Shown here in pieces: positions 22,201-30,830 of a stretch of 64,000 bases of DNA. The notes under the pieces are model-generated. The model made no database searches and was not told the origin of the DNA. It worked only from the letters and a program-made list of their open reading frames with translations. Each line of letters opens with the position of its first letter. The stretch's first letter is position 1. Origin of the DNA: Membranipora membranacea (Eukaryota; Bryozoa; Gymnolaemata; Cheilostomatida; Membraniporidae); contig OU612067.1 in the NCBI GenBank assembly GCA_914767715.1, positions 12,026,001-12,090,000 on the forward strand, written 5' to 3'. The position numbers and the translations under genes are program-made.

Positions 22201-23482
22201 CTCAAACATTGAAACCTGAAAACAGATAAATCTAGACTCCAAAAAGGACAATTTTTTATTCACAAAGAACGTCAGCATATACAACAAATTTATTGCATCT
22301 ATAATAACATTGACAGGAATTTATGGAGCATTGGTAAAATACATAGCATGGGTATTTGTGAAGATATGCCATGAGTATAAACTTTACCTTTCAAACTGAA
22401 TAAAACCTAAGATCTGGCAGCTGGTCAGATATGTACCCCTCCTCCGGATAGTAGTATTATCAATGACAATTATGATTATTATCTGACTGTATCTGTAGGA
22501 TTGCGAGGTAATGGTGATGAGCAATGATAGCTGGCACACTGTCAGTATCCCCGCAGTAACAGATATGTTACACTATCTGGAGAGTCTGGAGAATTGTCAG
22601 CAGCAGACAGGGGATAATAGAATCTGCATAGTTAGCAAGTAAGACAGGAATCAAGAAAATAGATATTTATTTCTTTGCTTTTTCTGACTATTTATTGCCT
22701 CAATTTATTAAGATTATCATAATATTAATACTAGATCATGGGGTGACAGATGGGGTTTTTTGAGAGACCCCATAGCCAATCTTAGCCAACACATTGGCTA
22801 CTTATGTCTTATGCGTCTTTCATCTGCTAAGGCCATAGCTTTTATGTGTGCATTTCTTAATACTATTAAATTTTAATGCAGTTGCTTTTTAAAACCCACA
22901 ATGTTATTTTTGTAGTGATGGCGGGATGTAATGTGGACTGATGATTTGTGCTTACAATGCTGTTGAGAAGATGAAAGCAGAGCAGGAGGTTGATGTCTAT
23001 AACTCTGCCCTCATGGCAAAATACAGACGGCCACAATTCATAAATTCCATGGTAAGTGTGAAAATACTTGTGAAGCTAACCGGATACAAAAAAATTTAGA
23101 TAACATTCAACAACCATTACGATCAAATTTGAGTTTTACTCGTGCTTCAGATCTGCATGTACAGCTACCCCATTACATTCTTTATCATTCATAAAACAAT
23201 TACTAGTCCTATTGCTTAGACGGCTGCAATGCGAGTTAGTGGCACTACATTATCAAAGACTCAGTTTTGGTGTTTGAAAATGTAATGCCCCAACTCGCAT
23301 TGCAGCCGTCTGAGCACTTAGACTATGTTATTACATAGATTGGTGCTGTAGCAGCTTTGTTCTTTCTTACTAATGATTAAGATAATCTTAACCGGTTTTT
23401 GTAGGATGAGTATGCATTCCTTTATGATGTATTGAAAAGCTACGCAGATCAATTCTCAGACTACGCAAACTTTGGAGTGTGA
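3373..23482 (+). CDS. Gene 1: FN3-rich receptor-type protein tyrosine phosphatase (5' partial)
   Basis: Thirty phase-compatible exons end at TGA 23480-23482. They encode an ectodomain of FN3-like repeats, a membrane-proximal domain, one transmembrane helix, a PTP D1 domain with all key residues and a PTP D2 domain. The product would be a plasma-membrane receptor that dephosphorylates phosphotyrosine in the cytosol. The 5' end is outside the window; by comparison with gene 3 it should include a signal peptide, an F5/8C domain and more FN3 repeats. The intron between D2 exons 17718-17794 and 21403-21525 holds a whole RTE LINE. An in-frame TAA at 22929-22931, about 120 nt before the last exon junction, would truncate D2 and may trigger nonsense-mediated decay, so the gene may be a recent pseudogene or have an assembly or allelic error. 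Confidence 0.85.
7605..9460 (+). CDS. Gene 1 membrane-proximal region with furin-like site
   Basis: Exons are 7605-7707, 8933-9215 and 9412-9460. They encode 'VIKIFPV...', then 'KSRKKRSLPPEC' and, further on, 'TCYVTAVI...FKVGDG...GYYNQPLKKDQSYTFHIEFKG' (shown in parts). This last piece resembles the region just outside the membrane in several RPTPs (the 'Y.N.PL....Y.F' pattern). R-K-K-R at about 8979-8990 fits a furin-type cleavage motif, and proteolytic processing near this point is known for several vertebrate RPTPs. Gene 2 keeps the same three exons with the same phases. The large intron 7708-8932 contains a tRNA-derived SINE and a CACTA MITE. Confidence 0.8.
8051..8180 (+). repeat. tRNA-derived SINE in a gene 1 intron
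   Basis: 8051-8125 folds like a tRNA: 'GGCACAGTTGGTTAGAGCGC' fits a pol III A box and 'GGTTTCAATCC' a B box. It is followed by a 'CCCCCAGGTGTA' segment similar to other SINE-like copies in the window (near 11225 and 48320). The minus-strand open frame across it is a by-product. Confidence 0.6.
8449..8788. mobile_element. CACTA-type MITE with tRNA-like core, copy 1
   Basis: The element begins with CACTATGGTTCCATGG and ends with its reverse complement; the perfect terminal inverted repeat is about 23 bp. It is flanked on both sides by ATA, a 3-bp target duplication. CACTA...TAGTG ends with 3-bp duplications are the hallmark of En/Spm (CACTA) transposons. The centre (8593-8683) is tRNA-like, with A box 'TGGCTGAATGGTTAGCGCG' and B box 'GGTGTTCAAGTCC'. 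No transposase is encoded, so it is non-autonomous. It lies in the intron 7708-8932 of gene 1. Confidence 0.75.
9900..11789 (+). CDS. Gene 1 transmembrane and juxtamembrane exons
   Basis: Exon 9900-10017 encodes a Thr/Pro-rich stalk, then a hydrophobic run of about 24 residues ('IAAIVAGTVVPVV...VFVYI') followed by KR, a stop-transfer signal. Exon 10621-10736 is a basic and proline-rich cytosolic linker with repeated KP pairs. Exon 11686-11789 encodes 'VQIYDEVRVTHITKLLDLAT...EDYK', the usual helix leading into a PTP domain. Phases join without a further exon. The last acceptor sits directly at the end of a tRNA-derived SINE (11484-11685). Confidence 0.85.
11170..11265 (+). repeat. Partial tRNA-derived SINE (B-box half)
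   Basis: 'GGTTTCGAATCCCATTGGGG' and the following 'GAGCTTTCAAGTTTGATTGT' match, base for base over a long stretch, the B-box half of the full copy at 11484. The 5' half with the A box is missing. It lies in the gene 1 intron after exon 10621-10736. Confidence 0.6.
11484..11685 (+). repeat. tRNA-derived SINE abutting a gene 1 exon
   Basis: A tRNA-like head at 11486-11577 has A box 'TGGCGCAATCGGTTAGCGCG' and B box 'GGTTCGAATCC'. A body with 'CACCCTCGGGTG' follows and reaches a pyrimidine-rich 'TTGTCTCTTTGTAG' that is the acceptor of exon 11686-11789. Where the SINE ends and the original intron begins cannot be decided from one copy. Confidence 0.65.
11994..12509. repeat. Long fold-back element (about 180-bp arms)
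   Basis: The left arm (about 11994-12178) starts 'GACTTCGGAAGGACCACAGC' and the right arm (about 12329-12509) is its reverse complement with scattered differences, including 'GTCCTCCCTTCTCATCTACG' and 'TAGTGCTGTGCCAAC' in both. The loop is about 150 bp and AT-rich. This structure fits a non-autonomous fold-back or MITE-type DNA transposon. It sits in the gene 1 intron between exons 11686-11789 and 12823-12910, where RNA could form a long hairpin. Confidence 0.8.
12823..16867 (+). CDS. Gene 1 PTP domain D1, catalytically complete
   Basis: Exons: 12823-12910, 13512-13585, 14527-14563, 14781-14878, 15101-15226, 15414-15562, 15948-16083, 16724-16867. In order they give the 'NKGKCKYKGLYPGD' loop (a K-C-K-Y variant of KNRY), 'DFINASHIQGY', 'EYIASQGP', 'DFWLMIW', 'YWP', the WPD loop 'FTSWPDHDVP', the P-loop 'HCSAGVGRTGTFLGLD' and the Q-loop 'SMVQTEKQYIFLH'. 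The catalytic Asp, Cys, Arg and Gln are all present, so D1 should be an active tyrosine phosphatase. The P-loop is split by an intron after 'HC' and the first two bases of the Ser codon. Phases and lengths agree for all eight exons. Confidence 0.92.
13596..13624. repeat. AT dinucleotide tract
   Basis: A short TATATA tract with one interruption lies just behind the donor of exon 13512-13585. Confidence 0.7.
17280..23482 (+). CDS. Gene 1 PTP domain D2, degenerate, with in-frame stop
   Basis: Exons: 17280-17391, 17718-17794, 21403-21525, 21912-22049, 22499-22638, 22916-23051, 23405-23482. It keeps 'YINAVLID', 'YRKQTHLIATQAPL', 'DFWNVI' and the C-terminal 'DEYAFLYDVLKSY...DYANFGV'. The WPD loop is replaced by 'SWHTVSIP', and the P-loop, normally HCSxGxGRxG, reads 'ICIVSNDGGM' followed by TAA (22929-22931) and 'CGLMICA'. 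Catalytic Cys and Arg are gone. Inactive D2 domains are normal in RPTPs, but the stop codon is not. The frame is open on both sides, so the stop is recent, an allele or an error. Confidence 0.85.
18390..18405. repeat. Left copy of RTE target-site duplication
   Basis: TGATAATAATGATAAT, identical to 21357-21372. Since RTE elements can end in such units, part of the match could be the element's own tail. Confidence 0.7.
18418..19932 (-). pseudogene. RTE reverse transcriptase and C-terminal part
   Basis: From 19932 down: 'KTKGLDELPIEMIK', 'IVPLYKQKGDPLSCGNYRGI' and 'LYERVIESRLR' (RT motifs 0-2), a frame break near 19440, then 'MVFVDLEKVYDTIPRELIW' (motif A), 'VEVGLHQ' (start of motif B) and later 'EMRMLRYCLEISLEEHKTNE'. 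It ends in the typical 'RRNRGRPKHRWKD' basic region. Several frame changes break it, and the catalytic YADD region between about 19160 and 18950 was not recognised. Confidence 0.8.
19973..21300 (-). pseudogene. RTE endonuclease part
   Basis: From 21300 down the frame shows 'KLRVASLNNGTLTGKSRELA' and 'ILCLQETR' (endonuclease motif with catalytic Glu). It passes stops and frame breaks near 21000 and 20818, then continues with 'NIVTAYAPQQG', 'LILSGDLNGHVG' and 'TYTYKSG'. This is the APE-type endonuclease of RTE LINEs, similar to host-annotated 'craniofacial development protein 2-like' entries. The later section (19973-20250) is a basic linker toward the RT. Broken, so inactive. Confidence 0.8.
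21357..21372. repeat. Right copy of RTE target-site duplication
   Basis: TGATAATAATGATAAT, identical to 18390-18405. It directly follows the 5' end of the LINE on the + strand and lies 30 bp before exon 21403-21525. Confidence 0.7.
23214..23315. repeat. Short fold-back element in the last gene 1 intron
   Basis: AGACGGCTGCAATGCGAGTT at 23218-23237 is perfectly complemented at 23292-23311, and the pairing continues inward with mismatches (GGCACTACATTATCAAA against its partner). The whole unit is about 100 bp. It is probably a small MITE. Confidence 0.75.
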
Positions 23483-24577
23483 TGATCTTGATATCTCCAC
23501 ACCATAACATCAGGTTAAAGGAAGGACATTTGTTACTATAAAGCTGCGTCTGCGCAGTCTTTAACCCCAAGTCTGAGCCAGAGTCTGAGACTGACATGTG
23601 TTTACATAGCACCGGCTTAGCCAATGTCAGAGAAATTAAATGTAAGTGATAGAACAAAGGGCAGTATTGTGATCGCTAAATTAGGAATTTGTGTTAAGTC
23701 TTGAGTCTTGAGTCTAGAGACTGCAAAACGAGCTGTGCTCGAATTGCCAGACATCGTCTTAAAAGCCGGTCAGACAAGGTCAGTCAACCGTTTTTGTTAT
23801 TCACACTGCACAGTCTAAGCCTCCGTGTTAGTAATTTGTCGATCAGACTCAAGACTGGGCCAAAAGACGGCCTAACGTAAACGCAGCTTTATGTATTCCC
23901 TGATTGTCTAAGTTTAATCTTTTAGTTTTGGAATATCAATCTTCTGATTCAATCAACGTTAATTTGTTACCGTGGTAATGACTTCACAGCTTTATCTGTT
24001 TCATCGTAGCCTAAGAAAATAATTGCCCTTTGCAAAGATTTTTGTGCCATAATGCTCATATATATATATTTTTTTTAATTTTCATGCACACCTTTTTTGT
24101 TATTTGTAACAGACAAAACTAAGCATAACAAATATAAACGATATGTTATCATAAATCATCATAATAAACATTATCTACTGGCTTAGATACTTTTGTTTTG
24201 AGAGAAATTGAGTTTTTATCACATAACTGTTTGCAACATTTGATCTTATTAATCCGTAACCTTTTGTTATTCTCACCTACTGATATTATGATATTTCACA
24301 GGTACCTCATCACAAACATTCCAAACTATGACTAAGTCTGATTTGAATAAAATTAGATCAACTTGATTGCAACATCTCAATTTGAGAAACATGTTTTGTT
24401 GTCGCGAATACCATTGAATCAATTTTATAGCTCATCTCTTTTTATTTTTGTTTTGATATTATCTGTTTGCTTTTCCCTAAATCTAAAGTTTTCTTACCCT
24501 AGTATTTTATATCAAATTTGTTAACTGTACCGCTTTTTACCATTTTTTTATTATATTTTTGTTTTCAAAATAATAAA
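23483..24577 (+). other. Probable 3' UTR of gene 1 with candidate poly(A) signals
   Basis: After the gene 1 stop there is no exon on the + strand. AATAAA occurs at 24163-24168 and 24572-24577, either of which could end the transcript. No transcript evidence is available. Confidence 0.35.
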
Positions 24578-24874
24578 GTTGCGGGTTGCACCTTCTACTC
24601 CAATTCTAGGGTTTTTAACTACTACATTATTGAGTGGCTTTAAGTGGCACCTAGGCGCAATACCAAATTGTGTAATTGGAGTGTTCTCCAACACAAGCGT
24701 CTCACAACTAGCCTGATTGGCCGTATACCGAAGAGACATATATGCTGCCGACTGTGTTCTGACAGCTCGCCAGATCTGACCGTTAATGATTGTGCCCACT
24801 GCGAGAACTCGGCCATATGACAGTTGAGGAGGATGATCCTGGCAATTAGGGATTGTCCCACTTGGCTGTGGGTT
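24549..24874 (-). CDS. Unidentified minus-strand open reading frame
   Basis: About 108 codons are open from just after a TGA near 24875 to a double TAA at about 24549. The reading includes 'GTIPNCQDHPPQLSYGRVLA', 'GTIINGQIWRAVRTQSAAYM' and 'SCETLVLENTPITQFGIAPR', and has a more balanced composition than its surroundings. I do not recognise the family, and no clear start codon or splice site fixes its limits. It may be an exon of a host gene or part of an unknown repeat. Confidence 0.3.
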
Positions 24875-24899
24875 TCAGTAACATTTTGCAGCATATTTT

Positions 24900-27034
24900 A
24901 TACCTGCTAAAACAAGTGATTTATTTGGGAGTTGTCACCGCATGACTTAGGATCACATAACCCCAATGTTATCAATGGCAAACAAGCAAGAATAAGTGCC
25001 ATGAGCCGTGATTAAGAAACATTAACTAGGACTGATTTGAGCTAGTTAAGGTGTAATCAATCTGAGCAAGCACTTTTCAGTCGATAAATGGTTAAAGGAA
25101 GGCAACATGAGGTTGATTAATATTAGCTGGCAATAAATTGCAATGTTTCAAGTCCGCACGAAATAGTCAAATATTTCCTCCTGTGAATACTTTACTCCTA
25201 AAGGGTTGATTGTCTTGATCAATTCTGTTAGCTCATTTACTTGTCTGATCATTTCAGATGTGCTCAGTGGAAATCCTATCAAGATATTCTAATATGAGAC
25301 TGTTAAGTGTATCCCTTCTCTACTCAGCTGCTTGATTGCACCTAAGGTGGGACGAAGTGATGTCTTTGAGAAATTGCTAAAGAAGACCTGTTTAGTCTTT
25401 AGTAAAGTGGCAGTAAAATTTGGGTATGGAATCTCTAATTTGTAATTGGTGTATGGAACCATCTGAGTATATGTAATGCAGGTGTGATATTTGTTGATCT
25501 TCTGCGACCGGGGATTGCAGATGGGAGGCAGGAGTCTGGGGAGCTCAGACTACCGTCCATCAAGTTTATTTTCACAACTGGTACTCAGGTGAGGCGACAG
25601 TGGCATTGAGAAAAAGCCAGAAAAAACGGCAGCATTTATGTACTTTTCTGTTGCATTCCAGGCGTTAAAGTCATTAATAACAATGTCACGTTCAGACATG
25701 CAAAATCTTTCAACAACGTGAAGCGCAGTTGTCAATAAGCTTTTACTGGTAGGCCTACAAAGGTTGACTTAACCGCCTTGCTTAATCTGATGATTACCAA
25801 CTTATGCTGAATTACAAAGAAGGCCGATGTTTTGTGTAAAAACTTTCCACACCGCATATTTTTTTTCAAATATAACCCCAACAACTAATCCGATAATCAG
25901 TTGTAAAAAATATTCATTGTGCAAAAATATTGAGCATTTACAATTCATAGAATTAAAAAGTTTCAAACGTCATCCAAAATAATGTCCCTCCATTCAGACT
26001 CTCTATGTCCGTGATTGGTCTAAAAAAGGTTTTTCGTAAATTGCTGCAAATGAAATTTTGACCGGTATTTGCATACGGGTTAAAACTATCCACCAGTGGT
26101 TCCCTGATTAACTGAGCTTACAGTTTCTCAAGACAGATAGGAACCAGGATAAAATAATTTTCATTCTGAACACCAAACAAGCATCAGGCTCGTTAAGATT
26201 CAATTCAGGCAAGAATTGCATTGTTTGACCGGCAAACATCAATAATACAATTTCTTTAAATTTTTATTAGATTAAACAGAAGGAATAGTAGTAAGTTATT
26301 CCAAGGCCCAACTCCAAGTTACTTCATCTTAGCATGAAATCTGTCAAGTTGAATCTTCAACAAGGTCATTTATTTAAACCAACGACAACTCAAGATTCCT
26401 CGAGGAAGCTGTATATGTCATTTCAGTTTACAAGATCTTTAGTCTCACTGAAGCCAAAACAAAACCTGTTGCAATAAAGGTACCGCCTCCAATTGACTGT
26501 TAATTCTCTCCGCTCACCCTGTGTATTCCTGTTCTGTGAGATAAACCAGTGGATCATATACTAAAGACACCAGGCCAAGGAAGTGATTAGTGTGTTTATT
26601 TCATTGACGCTTCCAGCTGTAGTTCAGATACCTAAAAAGAAACAATGGATGGAATCTTATGAAATCTGAAGCTAAAAAGATTAATTTAGATTGCCTGGAA
26701 TAAAAATAGGCAAATTGCCTCTCTAGTAATTAATATGTGGAATTCTTAGCTGGCTTGATGATAAAACCGATTGGACACATTCAGTGAGTTATATCCTTTT
26801 TTTCGTTGTCTGATGGTTTAGGACGCTTGATATAATTCCGAACGTTTAGACTTAGGACTACCAACAAGTAATTATCCAAAGTTCTGTCACAAATCTCAGA
26901 TATCAAAGTTTAACCCAGTTAGAATTCGGATTGTTGGTTTCATTGTGGTGCTTGATCAATGACAATGAAAATTCACGTAGTAATATTCCTACCTTTATGT
27001 TTGAGTTCCTGTTTCACCTCAGCTAGATTGCTGT
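24900..27034. other. AT-rich spacer, nothing recognised
   Basis: No exon similar to the three receptor genes, no long open frame and no clear repeat were found. A 61-codon minus-strand frame at 25550-25735 has no supporting feature. Confidence 0.5.
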
Positions 27035-27035
27035 T

Positions 27036-27602
27036 AGATGGATAGAGAGATCGCAACCTGATGAAAAACTCTCATTGGACTATGTTTTTAAGTCATTGAG
27101 AATTGCTGAGAAGTCAGGAAAGTTGAAAGCTGGGAAAGATGCTGAAGCCAAAACACAAGAAGTTGATGCTCTGAGTAGTGAGACCGATGATAGAAAACGG
27201 AGAGATGGGAAGCCCGTAAGTCGCACAAAGTGTGGATATTGTGGAAAAGGCCATCAAAAGTCACAGATATGTCCAGCACTTGGTACCAAGTGTGGAAAAT
27301 GTGGCAAAATGGATCATTGGGCCAAAGTTTGTAAAAGTGCTAGGCAGGTTGATCATGTGGATGAAGACAGGACTGGTGATGAGGAGAATGTTTTCCTCGG
27401 AGAAGTCATACCAATAGAGTCTGTCGAGTGGAACTCATGGTATACTAACCTGACTGTTAGTACAAGGAAAGCTAAGGGCCAGAAGATAAGGTTTAAGCTG
27501 GACACTGGAGCCACTTTGAGCATATGTGGTCCACATCACTGCACAGGTGAACTTAAACCTACAACAAAGAAGCTGTATGGGTCTGGAAATGCTATGGAGT
27601 GA
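27036..27602 (+). pseudogene. Gypsy Gag C-terminus and start of protease
   Basis: The frame runs through 'KLSLDYVFKSLRIAEKSGKL', two zinc knuckles ('CGYCGKGHQKSQIC' and the canonical 'CGKCGKMDHWAKVC') and the aspartic protease motif 'LDTGATLSI' around 27500. The frame ends at 27600-27602. The N-terminal Gag is absent. Confidence 0.8.
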
Positions 27603-27895
27603 TATCATCAAAAATGAAAGCCAGGAAGGAAGTGATTGAGGAGGAGATATATGTAGTACATGGTCAGAAAACCCCACTACTGAGCAAAAGAGCCTGTGAG
27701 GGGTTAAAGCTCATTACAGTAGATGACACGCAATGCTACGTGGGTAGTGTTAATGTGCACGATCAGCTGTTCTCCGGCTTGGGAAAGCTGAGTAACCCTC
27801 ATTCTATCACCCTGAAGTCATATGCCAGACCATTTGCAATCCATGTACCTCGGCTGATGAGGCCATACAGGAGATGCTCCAGAATGGAGTCATAA
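27599..27895 (+). pseudogene. Gypsy protease to RT linker, frameshifted
   Basis: This frame overlaps the previous one and continues the polyprotein: 'VHGQKTPLLSKRACEGL', then 'RPFAIHVPRLMRPY', the segment preceding RT in Gypsy elements. A frameshift at each end separates it from the other parts. Confidence 0.65.
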
Positions 27896-29526
27896 CAAAA
27901 GTAGAGGAACCAACACAATGGGTGGCTCCCATGGTGGTTGTACCAAAACCCAATCAGAACAAAGTTCGGATCTGCACAGATTACACAGAGCTTAACAAAC
28001 ACATATTACGGGAGATACACCCAATGTCTACTGTAGACAGCAGCTTGGCTATGTTGGGTAAAGGAGTGGTGTTTTCTAAAATTGATGCAAACAGTGGGTT
28101 TTGGCAAATCCCATTGACTGAGGATTCAAGCAAGCTGACAACCTTCCTAACACACTCCGGAAGATACAGATACCTTCGCTTACCCCAAGGTCTGTGTAGC
28201 AGCCCAGAGATCTTTGTTTGTGAGATGAACAGAATACTGGATGGAGTTGAGGTGGTTGTAATCCACATGGATGATCTTCTGGTATACGGAGAAACGCTAG
28301 AGCAACATGATGAGCAGTCGCAGATTGTACTGGACAAACTGATGTCTGCAGGTATGACCCTCAACAAAGCAAAATGCAAGTTTGGAGTGCCCACTGTTGA
28401 GTTCCTTGGTCGTATAATTCACAAGGATGGAATTCATGCCGGACCGAGACTGCAAGGTATTATGGATTTCCCACAACCCAAAGATGTTACAGCTATCAGA
28501 AGTTTCATTGGTATGGCAAACCAATATGCTAAATTCTCTGACAAGTTAGCCGAAACTTCTGCAGCGCTGAGGGGTCTTATGAAACATGGTGTACCATGGG
28601 TCTGGACCAAAGCCCAAGAGGATTCATTTCAGGGTGTCAAGAATCTGTTCATGAAGACCCCTGTGCTGGCGGTTTACTCACCTGAGAGTGAAACTATCAT
28701 AACCAGTGATGCAAGTAATGCAGGTCTTGGAGCAACACTAACCCAAATTCAGAATGATGGCTCTAGACGCCTGATAGCAGCTGCGAGCCGTTCACTGACT
28801 GAGACAGAGGAGCGGTATGCGGCTATCGAGAAAGAAAGCCTGGCTGTCTGCTGGTCAATGGAGAAGTTTGCTCAGTACATTCTTGGTATGGAATGTGTCA
28901 CAGTTGAGACAGATCATAAGCCTTTGGTATCTTTATTTGGTAACAAATTTCTGGATCGGCTCCCACCTAGAATTCAAGGCTTCAAGATCCGTCTGCAAAG
29001 GTTTCAGTACAGAATGAAACATGTTAGTGTATCGAAAAATTGGACAGCTGATGCTCTCTCAAGATATAACAGAGCAAGTCCTGATAGCTCTGACGAGGCT
29101 CGAGTATGTGAGATTGAGAGCTATGTTGATGAAATTGTTCAGCCACAGGGCACGGATTCTAGGCTCCAGTCATTGAGAAAAGATCAGCGGAGTGATGACA
29201 TACTCACCAAAGTCATCAACTTTGTGACAGAGGGCTGGCCTAGCTACCTTAGTTCTGAGGATGCAGCGCTAAAGCCTTACTTTGTGAGACGGGAGCTTCT
29301 CACCATGAACAAGGAGTTTCTAATGCTGGGGAACTGCCTTGTGATACCTGCTAGCCAGAGGGAGAAAGTTCCGCAAGACCTGCACAGAGGACACCTTGGT
29401 ATCTTGAAATGTCAGGGCAGGGCTAGAAGCTGTATCTGGTGGCCAAGCATGCCAAAGGATATTGAACGATGGTCAGTCAATGTAGAGAATGTGCTTCACA
29501 CACAAACAGAATGTCTGAGCCCATGA
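27874..29526 (+). pseudogene. Gypsy reverse transcriptase, RNase H and integrase zinc region
   Basis: 550 codons are open. RT motifs: 'QWVAPMVVVPKPNQNKVRIC', 'DYTELNKHILRE', 'VFSKIDANSGFWQIPL' (motif A), 'RLPQGLCSSPEIF' (motif B), 'VIHMDDLLVYG' (catalytic DD). RNase H: 'TSDASNAGLGATL', 'ESLAVCWSMEKF', 'TDHKPL', 'KNWTADALSR'. The last part ('LHRGHLGILKCQGRARSCIW') begins the integrase HHCC region. The stop at 29524-29526 falls inside integrase. The ORF is long enough that decay must be modest. Confidence 0.9.
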
Positions 29527-29558
29527 GACCCACTGCAACCCCTGACTGACCATGGCAG

Positions 29559-30323
29559 ATGTTGGGCACGGATTTACTACAGTTGAAAGGTGAGACCTAC
29601 CTTTTAGTAGTTGACTACTACTCACGCTATCCCGAACTAGCCCTGCTGGGAAGGGCTGATTTCTCCTCGAGAAAAGTTATCACACACATGAAGCCCATGT
29701 TTGCCCGCCACGGTATTCCAGAGCTGGTCCTCTCAGACAATGGACCACAATATGCCAGTGAGGAGTTCCGGAGGTTTGCAGCTGAGTATGGCTTCACCAG
29801 CAGCCCTCACTACCACAGAGCAAATGGAGCAGCTGAGAAGGGTGAGCAAACGGTGAAAAGGATGCTGATGAAAGAGAGCGATCCATATCTGGGATTGCTT
29901 GCTTACCGTGCATCACCACAGCTTGGATTGTATTCACCAGCAGAGCTCTTGATGGGTCGGAAAATGAGGACCACTGTGGTTACCCACTCAGATGATTTGA
30001 AGCCAAAATTGCCCGACTATGGTCGATTCAGAGATGCCAATGATAATTACAAACAGAAGATGAAGGAAAATCATGACAAGGGCACTGCTGCTAAACCACT
30101 CAGACCTGTGGTAGAAGGAGAGGAAGTGATGGACAGAGTAACCAAGCAGACTGGGAGAGTGATGATTGCTTCAGATGAGATGTCTTGGCAGATGGTTGTG
30201 CAGACGGATAAAGGCGGAGAGCTGGTGCGCAACAGAGCAGATTTTAGAGTGATGCCGATGTCAGATATCAGCAAGATGGCCGATGGGCACAGCATAAGTA
30301 AAGAAGCCCACCAGAAGGTGTAG
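29559..30323 (+). pseudogene. Gypsy integrase core and C-terminus
   Basis: 'LGTDLLQLKGETYLLVVDYY' (first catalytic Asp), 'VLSDNGPQYASEEF' (second Asp) and 'HRANGAAEKGEQTVKRML' (Glu) give the DDE triad. A C-terminal 'LRPVVEGEEVMDRVTKQTGR' domain follows. It is shifted out of frame from the RT part by a lesion near 29527-29558. Stop TAG at 30321-30323. Confidence 0.85.
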
Positions 30324-30552
30324 CTAACCAAGGAGGGCCTACACCTTGGTGGGTGCCCGCCTGACCGTGGAGGCACAGCTAACCCAGAGGGGCCTGTGAC
30401 CTTGGAGGCGCGGCTATAAGCAACATAGACGATCACACACGAACAATCCATTCATGAATAATTTGTTAACATGATGCTTATTGTCTTTATTATCATGCTG
30501 TACATAATATTGTTGTTATTGTATTTCATATTGCATTGTAGCTTGTGAGACT

Positions 30553-30562
30553 AGAGAGGGGA
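30553..30562 (+). promoter_or_regulatory. Polypurine tract of the Gypsy element
   Basis: AGAGAGGGGA directly precedes the LTR start TGTTGTATTA, the place where the plus-strand primer is made in LTR retroelements. Confidence 0.7.
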
Positions 30563-30830
30563 TGTTGTATTAGTACATTCATGTATAATATTGATCATTG
30601 TCTTCTCATGTCATATTGTGTACATATGTTATTGTCTTCTCATGTTCATGTCATTGTTGGAATTACCCACTCTTGTATTTGAATACTTTACCTATGTCAT
30701 ATGTCTCAGACTATTACGCACATGTAGTTTTAGTGATTCCATTGAAAGAGGCTCCATGCTGCTTGCAAGTCAAACTGGTCGTGTTCTGAGCATCTCCCAG
30801 CATTACAAACACTCATAATATAATACAACA
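30563..30830 (+). repeat. 3' LTR of the Gypsy element
   Basis: It begins TGTTGTATTA and ends TAATACAACA, a perfect 10-bp inverted terminal pair with the usual TG...CA ends. At 268 bp it is within the size range for short Gypsy LTRs. There is no partner LTR in the window to confirm the limits. Confidence 0.8.

Larger units (their letters stand above)
27035..30830 (+). mobile_element. Ty3/Gypsy LTR retrotransposon, 5'-truncated and frame-broken
   Basis: Order Gag zinc knuckles, protease, RT, RNase H, integrase fits Ty3/Gypsy (Metaviridae type). Only the 3' LTR (30563-30830) is found; the region before 27035 shows no second LTR, so the left end and most of Gag are missing. Frames change near 27600, 27880 and 29530. 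GCTGT follows the LTR at 30831-30835 and also lies at 27030-27034, just before the first recognisable Gag codons, but five bases can match by chance. Confidence 0.85.

Noticed and set aside
25550-25735. 61-codon minus-strand frame as an exon
   Set aside because: No recognisable motif, no matching acceptor-donor pair and no neighbour in phase.
27035-30830. Endogenous retrovirus with an envelope gene
   Set aside because: After integrase only non-coding sequence and the LTR follow; no envelope-like frame is present, so a Gypsy retrotransposon is sufficient.
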